Notes: generated by a model from the sequence alone, not told the origin. Shown: positions 47,605 to 58,556, numbered from the stretch's first letter. The stretch: DNA of 64,000 nucleotides from Lonicera japonica (GCA_021464415.1 JAKCWG010000423.1:107920-171919); one strand, 5' to 3'. Translations and numbers: made by a program.

Positions 47605-50600
47605 CCACTTACAATCAAAACCAATCCCGGAAAATCTGGGATAGGATGGACCCAGAATAAGAAGAAACAATCATGGAAATCCCAAAACCCCCCCAGGGAG
47701 ACAATCTGTATGACAGAAACCTCCCCCGGGACTTTCAGTTGGTCGACAGAGCCAGAATCGTCAGAAACTTCAGACGAATCAAACCCGGCATCCCTTTGGA
47801 TCCAACAAATCACCCGTTCAGGAAGGGTATACCAACCACCACCGGATGCTGAGAAAACACCGTCTAAGGAAATAGGAGAAGATAGAGTGCTTGAGCAGTT
47901 GAAGAAGACCCAGGCACACATCACCATTTGGGGCCTCTTGGTTGCCTCCAAACCCCACAGGACTGCTTTCATCAAACTTCTGGACGAAGCCGTGATATCA
48001 CCGGACTCCACACCCGAACAACTGCCAAACATGATCGGGTCACTTACAGTCCAAAGAAGTCTGTCATTTTCAGATGAGGATCTGTCTCCATTGGGAAGGA
48101 AACACAGCCTGGCTCTCCATATCACCGTCCGAACCCGAGGGAAGATTTTGCCACAAGTCCTTATCGACAACGGGTCAACCATAAACGTCTGCCCCTTGAA
48201 GACCGCTAGATGCCTGGGTATCTTGGATTCAGAACTTTCTCCATCCGCCGTGACTTTCAGGGCCTACGACAATACCAGAAGGGCCGTTCTGGGTTCTCTA
48301 AAGCTAGATCTCAGGGTCGGTCCCGGAAATTTTCCGGGCGATTTCCAAATCATAGACATTCCCTTCAGTTTCAACCTCCTGCTGGGAAGAGCGTGGCTAC
48401 ACGACATAGGAGCACTCCCCTCCTCCTTGCACCAAAAGATCAAGATACCCTTTGAAGGGAACATAATTACCATCCAAGGAGATCCTGAAAGGACCTTGGC
48501 AGATCTGGAGTTACCTGTTTTGGGAATCGGAAGCCAGAGCATACAATTAGGAGGCTTTTCTTACGAGCCTCAAGTACAAACTCTCAGTACCCAGAAAATC
48601 GAATATCTTCCCCCTGACAATATCCCCGGTCTCAGCACCAAGATTACAAATATGTTGAGAATGATGAAATACTTGCCTGGAGCCGGTCTGGGAATGGGAC
48701 AACCAGGACTACTTCAAGCCTTGGAACCAGTAACGAGGTACGAAAGGGAAGGTTTGGGGTACCGACACACTGAAGAAGACGATCAGCAAAAAAGGGGCCG
48801 AGGGCATCAGTATCCGAGTTTCAGCTCTTTGAACGGGTTTTTTGTCAAAGAAGGAGAGGACTTCCCCTTTTGCGGTTTTCAGGAACCTTGGAGAAACAGC
48901 GACGGAGAGAACCTGCCGGGATGGGAAATCTTCTATGAAGAAGACCTATATGTCAAAGAAAGCATTGAACACAGTTTCTCCACCAAATTAACGATCGGGC
49001 TAAAAGAAGGAAATGAAGACAAAACAGACAAGGAGGAAGAAATGATCGGAGATCTTTTCGACATCATGGTTCTAGGGGATGACGAGCCGAGGGATGACCC
49101 CGTACACCTGATATACGCTGATCCAGACTACCAAAGGGAAAGGGAAAAGAGTAAAATTGTAAGAGTGAGAGGTGAGAGTGAAAGTAAGGCTAGGAAAGAG
49201 CCACTCCTAGATTTACTCTTTAAACTTGTACCTGTAAACACTATTATCAATGAAGAAAACTCTGTGTTGCGTTATCCTGTTATTTGTAATTCTGTAATAG
49301 CTTATAAGGAGTTAGAAAGACTGAACGAACACCCGGAACGGGAGGAACAGCGTATACAGAGTGAGGAAGGAGACACTCTCGAAATTAACCTCGGAACAGA
49401 AAAGGAAAGAAAGGAGGTCCGCATTGGGACAAGTCTGAGTGAAACAGAAAAAGAGGAATTCACACAAACTCTGAAAGAGTACGTGGATGTCTTCGCCTGG
49501 TCTTATGCGGATATGCCAGGATTGAACAGTCAGATAGTCATGCACGAGATACATACCAAGCCGGAGTTCAAACCTGTCAAGCAAAAGTTAAGAAAACTTA
49601 CGCCAGAATGGTCCCTAAAGGTAAAGGAAGAAGTGATGAAACAACTGAGTGTAGGGTTTTTACGGGTGATCGATTACCCTTCATGGTTAGCCAACATTGT
49701 GCCCGTTCCAAAGGCAAATGGGAAAGTCCGCATGTGTGTGGATTACCGGGATCTTAACAAAGCTTGTCCGAAGGACGATTTCCCATTGCCCAACATTGAT
49801 TTGATAATAGATAACACTGCCAACCATGCCCTAAAGTCATTTGTGGATGGTTTTGCCGGGTATAATCAGATTAAAATGCACCCGGATCACCAGGAAAAAA
49901 TGGCTTTCATCACACCATGGGGAACATACTGCTACACAGTTATGCCATTTGGGCTGAAGAACGCCGGGGCAACCTATCAGAGAGCAGCCACCGCTATTTT
50001 CCACGACATGATCCACAAAGAAGTAGAGGTGTATGTAGACGACATGATAATCAAATCAAAGGAGAGGGAAGGTCACATACCAGCCCTGCGAACTTTCTTC
50101 GACCGGCTCCGCCAGTATCAGATGAGACTCAATCCACAGAAATGTGTGTTCGGGGTAACCAAAGGAAAACTCCTAGGTTATGTTGTCAGTAAGAGAGGAA
50201 TCGAGGTAGACCCCGCCAAGGTTCAAGCTATCCAAGAAATGCCTAAACCTCGTACTGAGAAAGAAGTCCGGGGATTTTTAGGTAATCTGCAGTACATCAG
50301 TAGGTTCATCTCTCAGCTCACTCAGACTTGCGAGCCCATCTTCAAACTCCTGAGGAAATCTTCACCGGGAGAGTGGAACGATCAGTGCCAGGAAGCTTTT
50401 GATAGGATCAAAGAATATCTCTCCAACCCCCCAGTATTAGCCCCACCACAAACCGGACTACCTTTAATTTTATACCTAACCGTCACTGATTCAGCCGCAG
50501 GAGCAATGCTAGCCCAGCACCTGACTGATACCCGGAAAGAGCAGGCCATCTATTTTCTCAGCAAGAAACTGTCCCCATTTGAAATGAACTACACACCATT

Positions 50601-50910
50601 GGAGAAATCATGCACCGCTCTCATCTGGGTAACACAGAAACTACGGCACTACATGCTAATTTTCTCAGTCATCCTGGCATCACGGATTGATCCGTTGAAA
50701 TACCTCTTCGAAAAACCGGCTCTCTCGAACCGAATGGCAAAATGGCTATTTCTACTCTCCGAATTTGACATCACCTATATGACTCAGAAGGCAGTCAAAG
50801 GCAAGATCATAGCTGATTACCTGGCCCACAATCCAATATTGGGAGACGTACTAGAAAAAGCCGAGTTCCCAGACGAAACCATCATGAATGTCGAGATCGA
50901 TGAAGACTGA
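47605..50910 (+). CDS. Gypsy G pol: protease, reverse transcriptase, RNase H
   Basis: The same frame as gag's end continues past TAG 47602 without further stops to TGA 50908; the longest ATG-started open stretch is 47710-50910 (1066 residues). The protease active site is LIDNGST at about 48160-48180. A second G-patch-like motif (YLPGAGLGMG) lies near 48672. The RT has YPSWLANIVPVPK, MCVDYRDLNKACP, QIKMHP and the catalytic YVDD at 50032-50043. RNase H begins LPLILYLTVTDSAAGAML and includes LEKSCTALIW. TGA 50908 replaces a tryptophan (WKLYFDG in relatives), a typical G-to-A change. Confidence 0.93.
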   Translation, partial: PLTIKTNPGKSGIGWTQNKKKQSWKSQNPPRETICMTETSPGTFSWSTEPESSETSDESNPASLWIQQITRSGRVYQPPPDAEKTPSKEIGEDRVLEQLKKTQAHITIWGLLVASKPHRTAFIKLLDEAVISPDSTPEQLPNMIGSLTVQRSLSFSDEDLSPLGRKHSLALHITVRTRGKILPQVLIDNGSTINVCPLKTARCLGILDSELSPSAVTFRAYDNTRRAVLGSLKLDLRVGPGNFPGDFQIIDIPFSFNLLLGRAWLHDIGALPSSLHQKIKIPFEGNIITIQGDPERTLADLELPVLGIGSQSIQLGGFSYEPQVQTLSTQKIEYLPPDNIPGLSTKITNMLRMMKYLPGAGLGMGQPGLLQALEPVTRYEREGLGYRHTEEDDQQKRGRGHQYPSFSSLNGFFVKEGEDFPFCGFQEPWRNSDGENLPGWEIFYEEDLYVKESIEHSFSTKLTIGLKEGNEDKTDKEEEMIGDLFDIMVLGDDEPRDDPVHLIYADPDYQREREKSKIVRVRGESESKARKEPLLDLLFKLVPVNTIINEENSVLRYPVICNSVIAYKELERLNEHPEREEQRIQSEEGDTLEINLGTEKERKEVRIGTSLSETEKEEFTQTLKEYVDVFAWSYADMPGLNSQIVMHEIHTKPEFKPVKQKLRKLTPEWSLKVKEEVMKQLSVGFLRVIDYPSWLANIVPVPKANGKVRMCVDYRDLNKACPKDDFPLPNIDLIIDNTANHALKSFVDGFAGYNQIKMHPDHQEKMAFITPWGTYCYTVMPFGLKNAGATYQRAATAIFHDMIHKEVEVYVDDMIIKSKEREGHIPALRTFFDRLRQYQMRLNPQKCVFGVTKGKLLGYVVSKRGIEVDPAKVQAIQEMPKPRTEKEVRGFLGNLQYISRFISQLTQTCEPIFKLLRKSSPGEWNDQCQEAFDRIKEYLSNPPVLAPPQTGLPLILYLTVTDSAAGAMLAQHLTDTRKEQAIYFLSKKLSPFEMNYTPLEKSCTALIWVTQKLRHYMLIFSVILASRIDPLKYLFEKPALSNRMAKWLFLLSEFDITYMTQKAVKGKIIADYLAHNPILGDVLEKAEFPDETIMNVEIDED

Positions 50911-51933
50911 AAGTTGTACTTTGACGGGGCCGCCAATCGGAATGGAAACGGGATAAGTATCCTGTTAGTCTCTCCAGACCAAACTCACTCTCCGGTATCA
51001 TATTGTCTGGACTTCTTCTGCACCAACAACATGGCTGAATATGAAGCCTGCATACTCGGGTTAGAGATAGCTCTTCAAAGGGGTATAAAGAGGATACAGG
51101 TATACGGAGATTCAGCACTAGTGGTTCACCAGGTCCTGAAAGAATGGAAGATCAGAGATGAGAAATTGGTCCCTTACCTCGCCCGACTGGAGGATATCGC
51201 GGAAAAGTTCAAGCATACGGAATTTTACTATCTCCCCAGGTCTCAGAACAGTTTTGCTGACGCACTGGCAACCCTGGCATCTATGATCGATATCCCGGAA
51301 GGAATGGAAGAAATAACTCTTACGGTGCAAAAGAAATCAGAACCAGCACACTGCACGGCCTTGGTGGTAGAGAATGAAGGGGAAGGGGATTCAACCACTT
51401 GGTTTTACGATATCTGGAACCTGCTGAAGAACCATCAGTATCCTGAGAAAACAGACAAGAAAACACGGGTCACGCTCAGAAGATTAGCATCAGGGTTCAT
51501 ACTTTGTGCCGGAAGATTGTATAAAAGAAACTACGACGGGAGTCATCTTCAATGCCTCACCGAAGAAGAATCAGTCAGAGTAATGGATCAGATACATGGG
51601 GGCGATTACGGACCTCATATGAGCGGACATACACTTGCCCGCAAAATCATCAGACAAGGTTATTTTTGGTTTACTCTGCAAACCGACTGCGCTAATCACG
51701 TACGCCGTTGTCACAAGTGCCAAATTTATGCTAAATCCCAGAAGCTTCCTCCAAAAGAGTTGTACACCATGACTGCTCCCTGGCCTTTCGCAACCTGGGG
51801 AATCGACGTCATTGGGAAGATCTCGCCCAAAGCCAGCAACGGCCATGAATTCATACTAGTGGCCATCGACTACTTCACCAAATGGGTAGAAGCCGAGTCT
51901 TACCAGACCCTCGATGCCAAAAAAGTAGCCTGA
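50911..51933 (+). CDS. Gypsy G pol: archaeal-type RNase H and integrase N-terminal part
   Basis: In frame with the preceding pol segment. The additional RNase H starts KLYFDGAANRNG (catalytic Asp near 50919), with NNMAEYEACILGLE, VYGDSALVV and NSFADALATLA. It is followed by an integrase HHCC zinc-binding region (two His at about 51595 and 51628, CHKCQIY near 51713) and the first catalytic Asp (WGIDVIG, near 51803). The segment ends at TGA 51931, probably from an arginine CGA. RH plus aRH before integrase places G in the Tat group. Confidence 0.93.
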   Translation, partial: KLYFDGAANRNGNGISILLVSPDQTHSPVSYCLDFFCTNNMAEYEACILGLEIALQRGIKRIQVYGDSALVVHQVLKEWKIRDEKLVPYLARLEDIAEKFKHTEFYYLPRSQNSFADALATLASMIDIPEGMEEITLTVQKKSEPAHCTALVVENEGEGDSTTWFYDIWNLLKNHQYPEKTDKKTRVTLRRLASGFILCAGRLYKRNYDGSHLQCLTEEESVRVMDQIHGGDYGPHMSGHTLARKIIRQGYFWFTLQTDCANHVRRCHKCQIYAKSQKLPPKELYTMTAPWPFATWGIDVIGKISPKASNGHEFILVAIDYFTKWVEAESYQTLDAKKVA

Positions 51934-52644
51934 TTCATCAAAAGGAATATTGTTTGCCGATATGGGGTCCCACACGAGATCATCTCAGATAACGGCACCC
52001 ACTTCGAAGGAGAAGCTAATACCATCATGGAAGAATACGGTATTACCAGACACAGGTCTTCGCCATACAGGCCACAAACCAATGGGGCAGTTGAAGCCGC
52101 CAACAAAAATCTGAAGAATATCCTAAGCAAAATGACCGACACCTGTCGAGACTGGCCAGAGAAGTTACCTTATGCATTGTGGGGATATCGCACCACCGAG
52201 AGGGTCTCCACAGGGGCAACCCCGTTCTCTCTTACATACGGGATGGAAGCAGTCCTCCCTGTTGAGTTAGAAATCCCCTCCCTCAGGGTAATACTAGAAA
52301 ATCAAGTCAATGAACTGGAATGGGTCCAGGCACGTTATAACGAGCTAGGCCTACTAGATGAAAAGAGATTGAAAGCCGCATACCACCATCAGGGGTATCA
52401 GAAGAGAATCGCTCGAGCATTTAACCAGAAAGTGAGGACTCGGGGTATCAACGAGAACGATATTGTATTGAAAGAAATTCGAGAACCGGCCAGAGATCCG
52501 AGGGGTAAGTTCGGGCAGAAGTGGACAGGACCGTACATCGTCAAAGAAATTGATACAGGAGGTGCCGCTATACTCACTGATTTGGATGGGCAGTTACTAC
52601 ATTCACCAGTCAACATGGATCGACTGAAGAAGAATTATCAATAG
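51934..52644 (+). CDS. Gypsy G pol: integrase core and C-terminus
   Basis: In frame after TGA 51931. It has ISDNGTHF (second catalytic Asp, about 51988), YRPQTNGAVEAANK (catalytic Glu, about 52092) and WPEKLPYALWGYRTT. The C-terminal GPY/F-like region is GKFGQKWTGPYIVKEI (about 52505-52550), ending with a stop at 52642. No chromodomain follows, as expected outside the chromoviruses. Confidence 0.92.
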   Translation, partial: FIKRNIVCRYGVPHEIISDNGTHFEGEANTIMEEYGITRHRSSPYRPQTNGAVEAANKNLKNILSKMTDTCRDWPEKLPYALWGYRTTERVSTGATPFSLTYGMEAVLPVELEIPSLRVILENQVNELEWVQARYNELGLLDEKRLKAAYHHQGYQKRIARAFNQKVRTRGINENDIVLKEIREPARDPRGKFGQKWTGPYIVKEIDTGGAAILTDLDGQLLHSPVNMDRLKKNYQ

Positions 52645-52866
52645 GTGTGGCATGTAATAAGAACTACGTAAACCTGAGCCCCAACTCAAAACTTTTTGTT
52701 CTTTGTAAAAATCAAAAAGGGGAACGTAGGCAACCTGAGAAGTGACTTCAGGCCCGGTTTAAACTTTGTAAATAAATTTACTTCCGCAAGCAGTCCCTCA
52801 TATATTATTAAAAGGTGGTTCAGAACACCGAAGGTTATAAAGGAGACATAACAAATACGAAAGAAA
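52645..52866 (+). other. Short spacer between integrase and the antisense gene region
   Basis: Non-coding. It must contain the 3' end of the minus-strand gene that stops at 52867, so sense pol and antisense transcripts converge here. Confidence 0.55.
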
Positions 52867-54122
52867 CTAATCCCTAGGGGTTGACCACACTGGGTCCTCA
52901 ATAGCCAAATCGATCCGAGCTTCGTCCAAGATCTGATATGCAAAGACAATGTTATCATCAGTAGCCTCCGTATCCATGAACCGGAACCACTCCATTTGAA
53001 AGGGGTCGTCGATCAGTTCTCCTTCCAGAGATTGCCAGCAAGAGCGAATGATATCAGCCCGGATGGGCTGGGTAATACCAAACCGGGCATAATTGAACTG
53101 ACGAGTCAGTCGGGCACGCCACATCCTCTCTACCAATAAAGAAACATGTGGGGTCACAAATTTAGACTCAAAAGAGAAGTTGTTCAGACCAAGGGGAACC
53201 TCTTGAGGAATGTTAAACTGCCGAAAAAGACGCCCAGGGAGATAAAAGGAAGTGAACCAGAGCCCGCGGAGCCGAACGTAGTTCTGACCCCAGTGCTAAG
53301 TACCATCGCCCTCAGCTTCCACCAAGGAATGTTCCACCGGATAGCCCGAAAGTTCTCCGAAAACCATACCGTCCAATCAGAGGAAGACATGGTCAAAGCA
53401 CCAAAGAGAGGCCGATGGAAGAAATGAGTCGGATTATCGAGCCGAGCTCCGTTGAAACCCACCGATCGAAAGCGCTCTAGCAGCCACATGTATAGCAGAC
53501 GCGGACTCCCCCGGAAGAAGGGCGAGGCCCCCCGTTGAACATCATCAAGACCATTCAGGGTCTCTGCAAGAATGATCGGCACTATAGACTCCCCATTTCT
53601 AGCCTGGTAAATCAGACTCAGGATAGTCGGATCAACACGGGAAGAACCCGTCACCAGCAGCATATCAGAAACCAGGCAAATCAGGGCCGCTGCAGTACGC
53701 CCCACGCCGTAAGAGGCCCTATCTTCATAACGATGAAAGAACCTCACCATTTTATGGAGGTCAAGAAAACCATCGGCAATGAAACCATCACAGGCCGCCT
53801 GGGGAATGGCTAACAGAACAATTAGCATGTCACGGGGACCAATTTCTTCTATGGGAACTGCCATCGGGAGACGAACGTCAGAACGTAACAGCCAGGAGAA
53901 CTCCTCATAGGTCGGGCAGAGCTCATTTAGTCCAAAGCGGAAGAGATGGTCCGCAGGACTCCAGAAATACAAGACACCTAATAGAAAGGAAAAATCGACG
54001 GGACGATAGCACCAGCCCGCTAAAAGACTAAAGGCACCAAAGTTCAGACCATTTTCGGAAGATATCAAAGCATCTCTAGCATTGACATAAGAAAAATCAT
54101 ATTTTGTGCGATAAGAAGACAT
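52867..54122 (-). pseudogene. Antisense gene 2 of G: intronless DUF7745/plant-mobile-domain-like protein, one frameshift
   Basis: ATG at 54122 (MSSYRTKYDF), stop at 52867; about 417 residues if the frame is followed across one shift near 53285-53310, next to a GGGG run. Earlier in-frame methionines read through the palindromic promoter and are rejected. Family-like motifs: FRFGLNELCPTYEEFSWLL, ILAETLNGLDD, RLLYMWLLERF, IPWWKL, then after the shift FYLPGRLFRQFNIPQ, which matches the PMD-type 'Y.P.RV.RQFG..Q' pattern. The C-terminal part (53157-52867) is open. The molecular function of this domain is unknown. It lies tail-to-tail with pol, and its promoter carries two perfect palindromes. Confidence 0.8.
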
Positions 54123-54160
54123 TTTTGGAAGGTGTGAGGATGAAGGAAGGAAGATGGATG

Positions 54161-54169
54161 TATTTATAG
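54161..54169 (-). promoter_or_regulatory. TATA box of antisense gene 2
   Basis: The minus strand reads CTATAAATA in 'gctataaatacatcc', about 39-47 nt before the ATG at 54122. The pyrimidine-rich leader (tccttccttcatcc) resembles a plant core promoter. Confidence 0.75.
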
Positions 54170-54194
54170 CAAAAAAGAGGGACCTGTACCTGTT

Positions 54195-54238
54195 TGTCGC
54201 GCGACAAACCCATATCCAGGAGGGATTGTCGCGCGACA
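54195..54238 (-). promoter_or_regulatory. Two perfect TGTCGCGCGACA palindromes upstream of antisense gene 2
   Basis: Exact sites at 54195-54206 and 54227-54238, spaced 32 bp start to start. The nearer one is 25 bp upstream of the TATA box. Both are extended to TTGTCGCGCGACAA. Confidence 0.9.
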
Positions 54239-54579
54239 AACTCCTTTGGGGTCACCCTAATTTTGTTCTTTCTACACATAGCAGTCATGATTGCCAAAAG
54301 AATCATTTTTGGATGCTTTCTTGTTCTCACTTTGCTCTTTTTACAGGAAAAGTATCACTACACTACAAGGTATGACTTCTAAAATACCGACTCTTATATA
54401 TATATATATACGTGTATGTATATATCTTTTTCACATACAGAGAATAAAAGTATAATCAAACACAGATAAAGATATTTTATAAATCCTATAAAAGAACAGT
54501 TTTTTAAAATATCTGTCTAAACATGTCTAAAATAAATACATATCTGTCCAAAACTAACACTAAATGCAGAAAGGGAAAA
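54239..54579. other. Spacer between antisense genes 2 and 1
   Basis: AT-rich, with a (TA)n tract at 54396-54411. It contains the 3' end of antisense gene 1 (stop at 54580) and the distal promoter of antisense gene 2. No other feature seen. Confidence 0.5.
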
Positions 54580-57500
54580 CTAATCTACTCGGGCGCGTTT
54601 TGACACGCTCCCACTATCGCCCGAGCCCTCCTCGGGAGTAAGATCAACAACTGGGACGCCAGGAACAGGAGGAACTGCCGCCTGAGAAGGCCCCGTGGAC
54701 TGGACCGGTGCCGTAGGACGGATCACCGACGATCGGGAACGCCTGGAAGTCCGACTACTGCTCCTCCGAGAATCCGTTCGGGCATGAGAGGAAGTCAGGG
54801 GGTCGTCCAGCCGTAAGGAGATGTCGATAGCCCTCTGATAATCACGCATGTAGGCTGGAGGGTCTCGACCGACATACTGGAGCAGGTTCCAGCTGTAGAG
54901 GTACTGGGCGTGCCAAGCCCGTAGATCTGCCACCCGAACACTCACCCGCTGTAAAAAGACATAAGATAAAAGAATCAGCACAATCAAAATAAATAGATAT
55001 AGATGTAAGGGTATCAAGAGAAGTTGAAGAAAGTACCTCGTCATCAGGGCGACCACCTAGATAGTCAAAAGTATCCTCAGGAAGAGGGTACTCCGGGACG
55101 GGATATCGACGTAATCCAGCGCCAACGTAAGAGATGTCCCTGGGGAGTGGGGGTAGATCTACCCACGGAATAGATAACCCCGCCGGAACACCAGCAGAAG
55201 TGGACTCGCCCTCCTCACGGATCGAGAACAAGGGAGGCCGGGATGAAGAACCCCCCAAACCTGGAGATCGGGCAGGAGGACCCATGACAGTCGCCGGAAG
55301 AGGAGTCAACGTGGCGTAGGTACGGACCCCCGGAGGATCCACTATGGCCGTCGCCCTCAAAGGAAGTACCCCACTAGAAGGAGTAGCCACCGCAGCTGGA
55401 GGAGTCCGCCCGAACTGCTCATAGTCTGCCCCAAGGTCCGCAGGCTCCCAGGACCTCTCAGACAATCTCGCTCTCCCCTCAGCAGCCTCAGCAGCAGCTA
55501 AAAGGACCCCCGGAGACACAGAAGGGCCGGTGGGAAACTCGAAACCCTCAGTACGCTGCTCCCTCACAGGTGTCGCCTGAGGCGACGGCTCCGGAACCGC
55601 TGTCGCATCACCTCCCTCGCCCTCTGGCCGACCACCGCCCTCGGCCGCAGCAGGAACATCCCTCTCTCCCTCAGGATCCTCGTCCTCAGAATTCGGAATG
55701 TTGTCCCTCTGATCGGGGACAGGTGGCAAGTGACCCGGAACCGCCCTAGCTAAATGGGTCTGTCCCCGTATGTAGTTGGGATCACCTCCCAATGCCCGGT
55801 ACCTCTCATAGAAGACCCGCCCCCGAGTCCCCTTCGGCTCCCTCATCAGATAACGAGCAGCAAAAACGGGGTAGTCTCCCTCCTCGACGAACGTCTAGAA
55901 GCCGAGTCCGTCGACCAAGGCCTGCACCGTCACCGGATCGATCTCGCCCGTCCGCCTCATCAGAACAAGAGGGAATAATGGAACACGAGGCCACTGGGAC
56001 GGCGTGTGCTGGCGAATGACGCTCTCGCCCAAGTAGAAGAGAAGGCCGTACTCATCCCGGATAAGCCGCCTAGTCCTCGAGGCGGTCAGGGCGCGGCCAT
56101 ACCCATAATGGGGACTCAGATCACCCCAAGGGGCCCACTCAACCTGAAAAGAAAAGAAGTTTTTTATTCTCAATAATTTATATATTCTATCTAAACTATC
56201 AAAGAGCAAGAGAACTAAAATATTTACCTGCTCCTCCAACAGGTCATGAACGGCAGCAGCTCCGGTCTCCCGATTCCGGTATACATAGGGAGCCCGGTAG
56301 TTCCCCGCAATGAATCGGCGGAGAAAAGGAAACTGGTCCTCGTTCTCAACGAGGAGATCCACCTGGGCACGACCTAGGCGGGTATAAGCAACAAACCAGC
56401 TCTGAAAAGGAAAGATAAAAGAAATCAGCAATGATCAACAGGTAATATGTAAAGAACTAAAGCAAAAAAAGGACTAAAGTATGTACCTCCCACAGAAGAG
56501 AAAAGCCCTTGAGGTTCAGGGCTAAATGGCGAGAGACCTGGTCCATGGCATCATAGAGGACTGCAAGAATGAAGCCTCCCCAGTCATAGTCAAACATGAG
56601 GCTGAAGTCCCGAAGATAGGGCAACCACCAAAGGTGAGCCGTGTCCCCACCACGTGCCTCGAATAAATCATGGAGTGTCAACAGAAGAAGGACGCGGGCA
56701 TACTGGCGCGCCTCCTGACGGGTCATAGGAACCCCTGAAGCAACTAGCCGAGCTCTCTCTGTGGCTAGCCGCGTAACCAAGACACCCCGAGGAATCGTAT
56801 CGCCGGAACTCCACCGCTCCGGGAACCATCCAAGCGCACTAACAATACCCTCTGCCGTCAGACGCAAAGGGACATCGATCTGAATGGGGACCCCCCTGAA
56901 GGAATCCCGGTCAGAGCAAAAAGATCGAGGGGTGTCATCGTCATCTCACCCCAGCTCCAATGGAAGGTATGAGTAGTATCCCACCAATAGCAAACCAGGG
57001 CCGACACCAAAACTGCCGCCCTAGAAACCCGCTCCGGGAGGGCGTCGAGGAGGGAGCCAAAAGGAGTCGCCAGAATCAACTCCTGAACAAGGGCCGGTGC
57101 CCGTCGCCACTCCGAAGATATAGTGTTGGGAGAACCCCAACCCCGGCCAACCCACTGCAGTCAAGAGAACGAGTATAGGGTTATAGGGGTAAATTATGTA
57201 ATTTTCCAAAACCTGAGGGTACTTTGGTGTAATTATGAGAGGTATAGGGCTATAAGGGTAAATTATGTAATTTTCCAAACCTGAGGGTACTTTGGTGTAA
57301 TTATGAGAAATATGGGGTTATAGGGGTAAAATTATGTAATTTTCCAAACATGAGGGTACTTTGGTGTAATTATGAGAGGTATAGGGCTATAAGGGTAAAT
57401 TATGTAAATTTTCCAAAACCTGAGGGTATTTTGGTGTAATTATGAGAGATATGGGGTTATAGGGGTAAAATTATGTAATTTTCCAAAAACCTGAGGGTAT

Positions 57501-58421
57501 TTTGGTGTAATTATGAGAGATATGGGGTTATAGGGCTAAAATTATGTAATTTTCCAAAAACCTGAGGATACATTGGTGTAATTATGAGAAATATGGGGTT
57601 ATAGGGGTAAAATTATGTAATTTTCCAAGCCTGAGGGTACTTTGGTATAATTACGAGAGTTATAGGGCTATAGGGGTAAAATATGTAATTTTCCAAACCT
57701 GAGGGTACTTTGGTGTAATTATGAGAGTTATAGGGCTATAAGGGTAAATTATGTAATTTTCAAAAACCTGAGGGTACTTTGGTGTAATTATGAGAGTTAT
57801 AGGGCTATAGGGGTAAATTATGTAATTTTTTCCAAAAACCTGAGGGTACTTTGGTGTAATTATGAGAGGTATGGGGTATAAGGTAAATTATGTAATTTTC
57901 CTAAACCTGAGGGTACTTTGGTGTAATTATGAGAGGTACAGGGTTATAGGGGTAAATTATGTAATTTTCCAAAACCTGAGGGTATTTTGGTGTAATTATG
58001 AGAGTTATAGTGTTTATAGGGGTAGATTATGTATTTTCCTAAAAACTAAGAGGTATCACCGGTAAAAGTATGTGTTCGCTAAAAATCGGGCGTTATTCAA
58101 GGCAGACATGCATATAACATTATTGAAAATGAAATACAGGAAACGACAAGAAACAGAACAGATAAAGAAGACATACCAGAGATCGACGGCGAATCTCGTG
58201 AGAGACAGGCTCCATCAAGAGCCACGGGACATCCGGGACTGGAGCAGCTCGGATAGCATCTCGATAGACCACCGCTCGACCGCGGTCTATCCATCCTCAT
58301 CGTACCAATCCAAGTCCGCCCAGTCGTCATGATGAGGGCTGCAGCGGAGAACGCCCTGAGCATCAGTGAAGGTGACCTCCTCCTGGTCACCCTCCAGTCT
58401 GTCGAGATGAGCAGGGTCCAT
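54580..58421 (-). pseudogene. Antisense gene 1 of G: five-exon plant mobile domain (PMD, MAIL1/MAIN-like) protein, about 850 residues
   Basis: Exons on the minus strand: 58421-58177, 57154-56487, 56401-56228, 56143-55037 and 54948-54580. All four introns have GT/AG ends and fall in phase 0. Exon 1 encodes an acidic start (MDPAHLDRLEG). Exons 2-4 carry the PMD fold (ATPFGSLLDALPERV, CYWWDTTHTFHWSWGEMT, LDLFALTGIP, SWFVAYTRLG, VEWAPWGDLSP). The rest of exon 4 is a Pro/Glu/Gly-rich linker. Exon 5 ends with an Arg/Ser-rich tract and KRARVD, a likely nuclear signal. Host PMD proteins MAIN and MAIL1 act in gene and transposon silencing; this copy's role is unknown. Damage: a frameshift at about 58285-58305, one in the C6 run at 56891-56896, and TAG at 55895-55897. 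Confidence 0.87.
57178..58030. repeat. Minisatellite, ~12 copies of a ~70-bp unit, inside intron 1 of antisense gene 1
   Basis: The unit of type 'gggttataggggtaaattatg...cctgagggtactttggtgtaattatgagag' repeats about every 69-71 bp with small indels and substitutions. It fills most of the 1,022-bp intron (57155-58176) without touching the splice sites. Confidence 0.95.
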
Positions 58422-58556
58422 CAGTATAGGTAGAATGTATGAAAAAGGCCAGAAAAGTCGGAAACACGCCAGAGCTTCCGCGCTAGAAAGAAGAGAGAAA
58501 GAGAGCTAGAGAGAGAAAGAGAAGGGAGAGAATGAGGTGGAATGAGCTCAGCAAGA

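Noticed and set aside
47044..48182. Long minus-strand frames (164 and 197 codons) within gag-pol of G
   Set aside because: They mirror the protease/gag coding strand, have no promoter or motif, and the plus strand encodes recognised domains.
54123..54239. Upstream in-frame start for antisense gene 2
   Set aside because: That extension translates the palindrome array and TATA box; the ATG at 54122 follows the core promoter.
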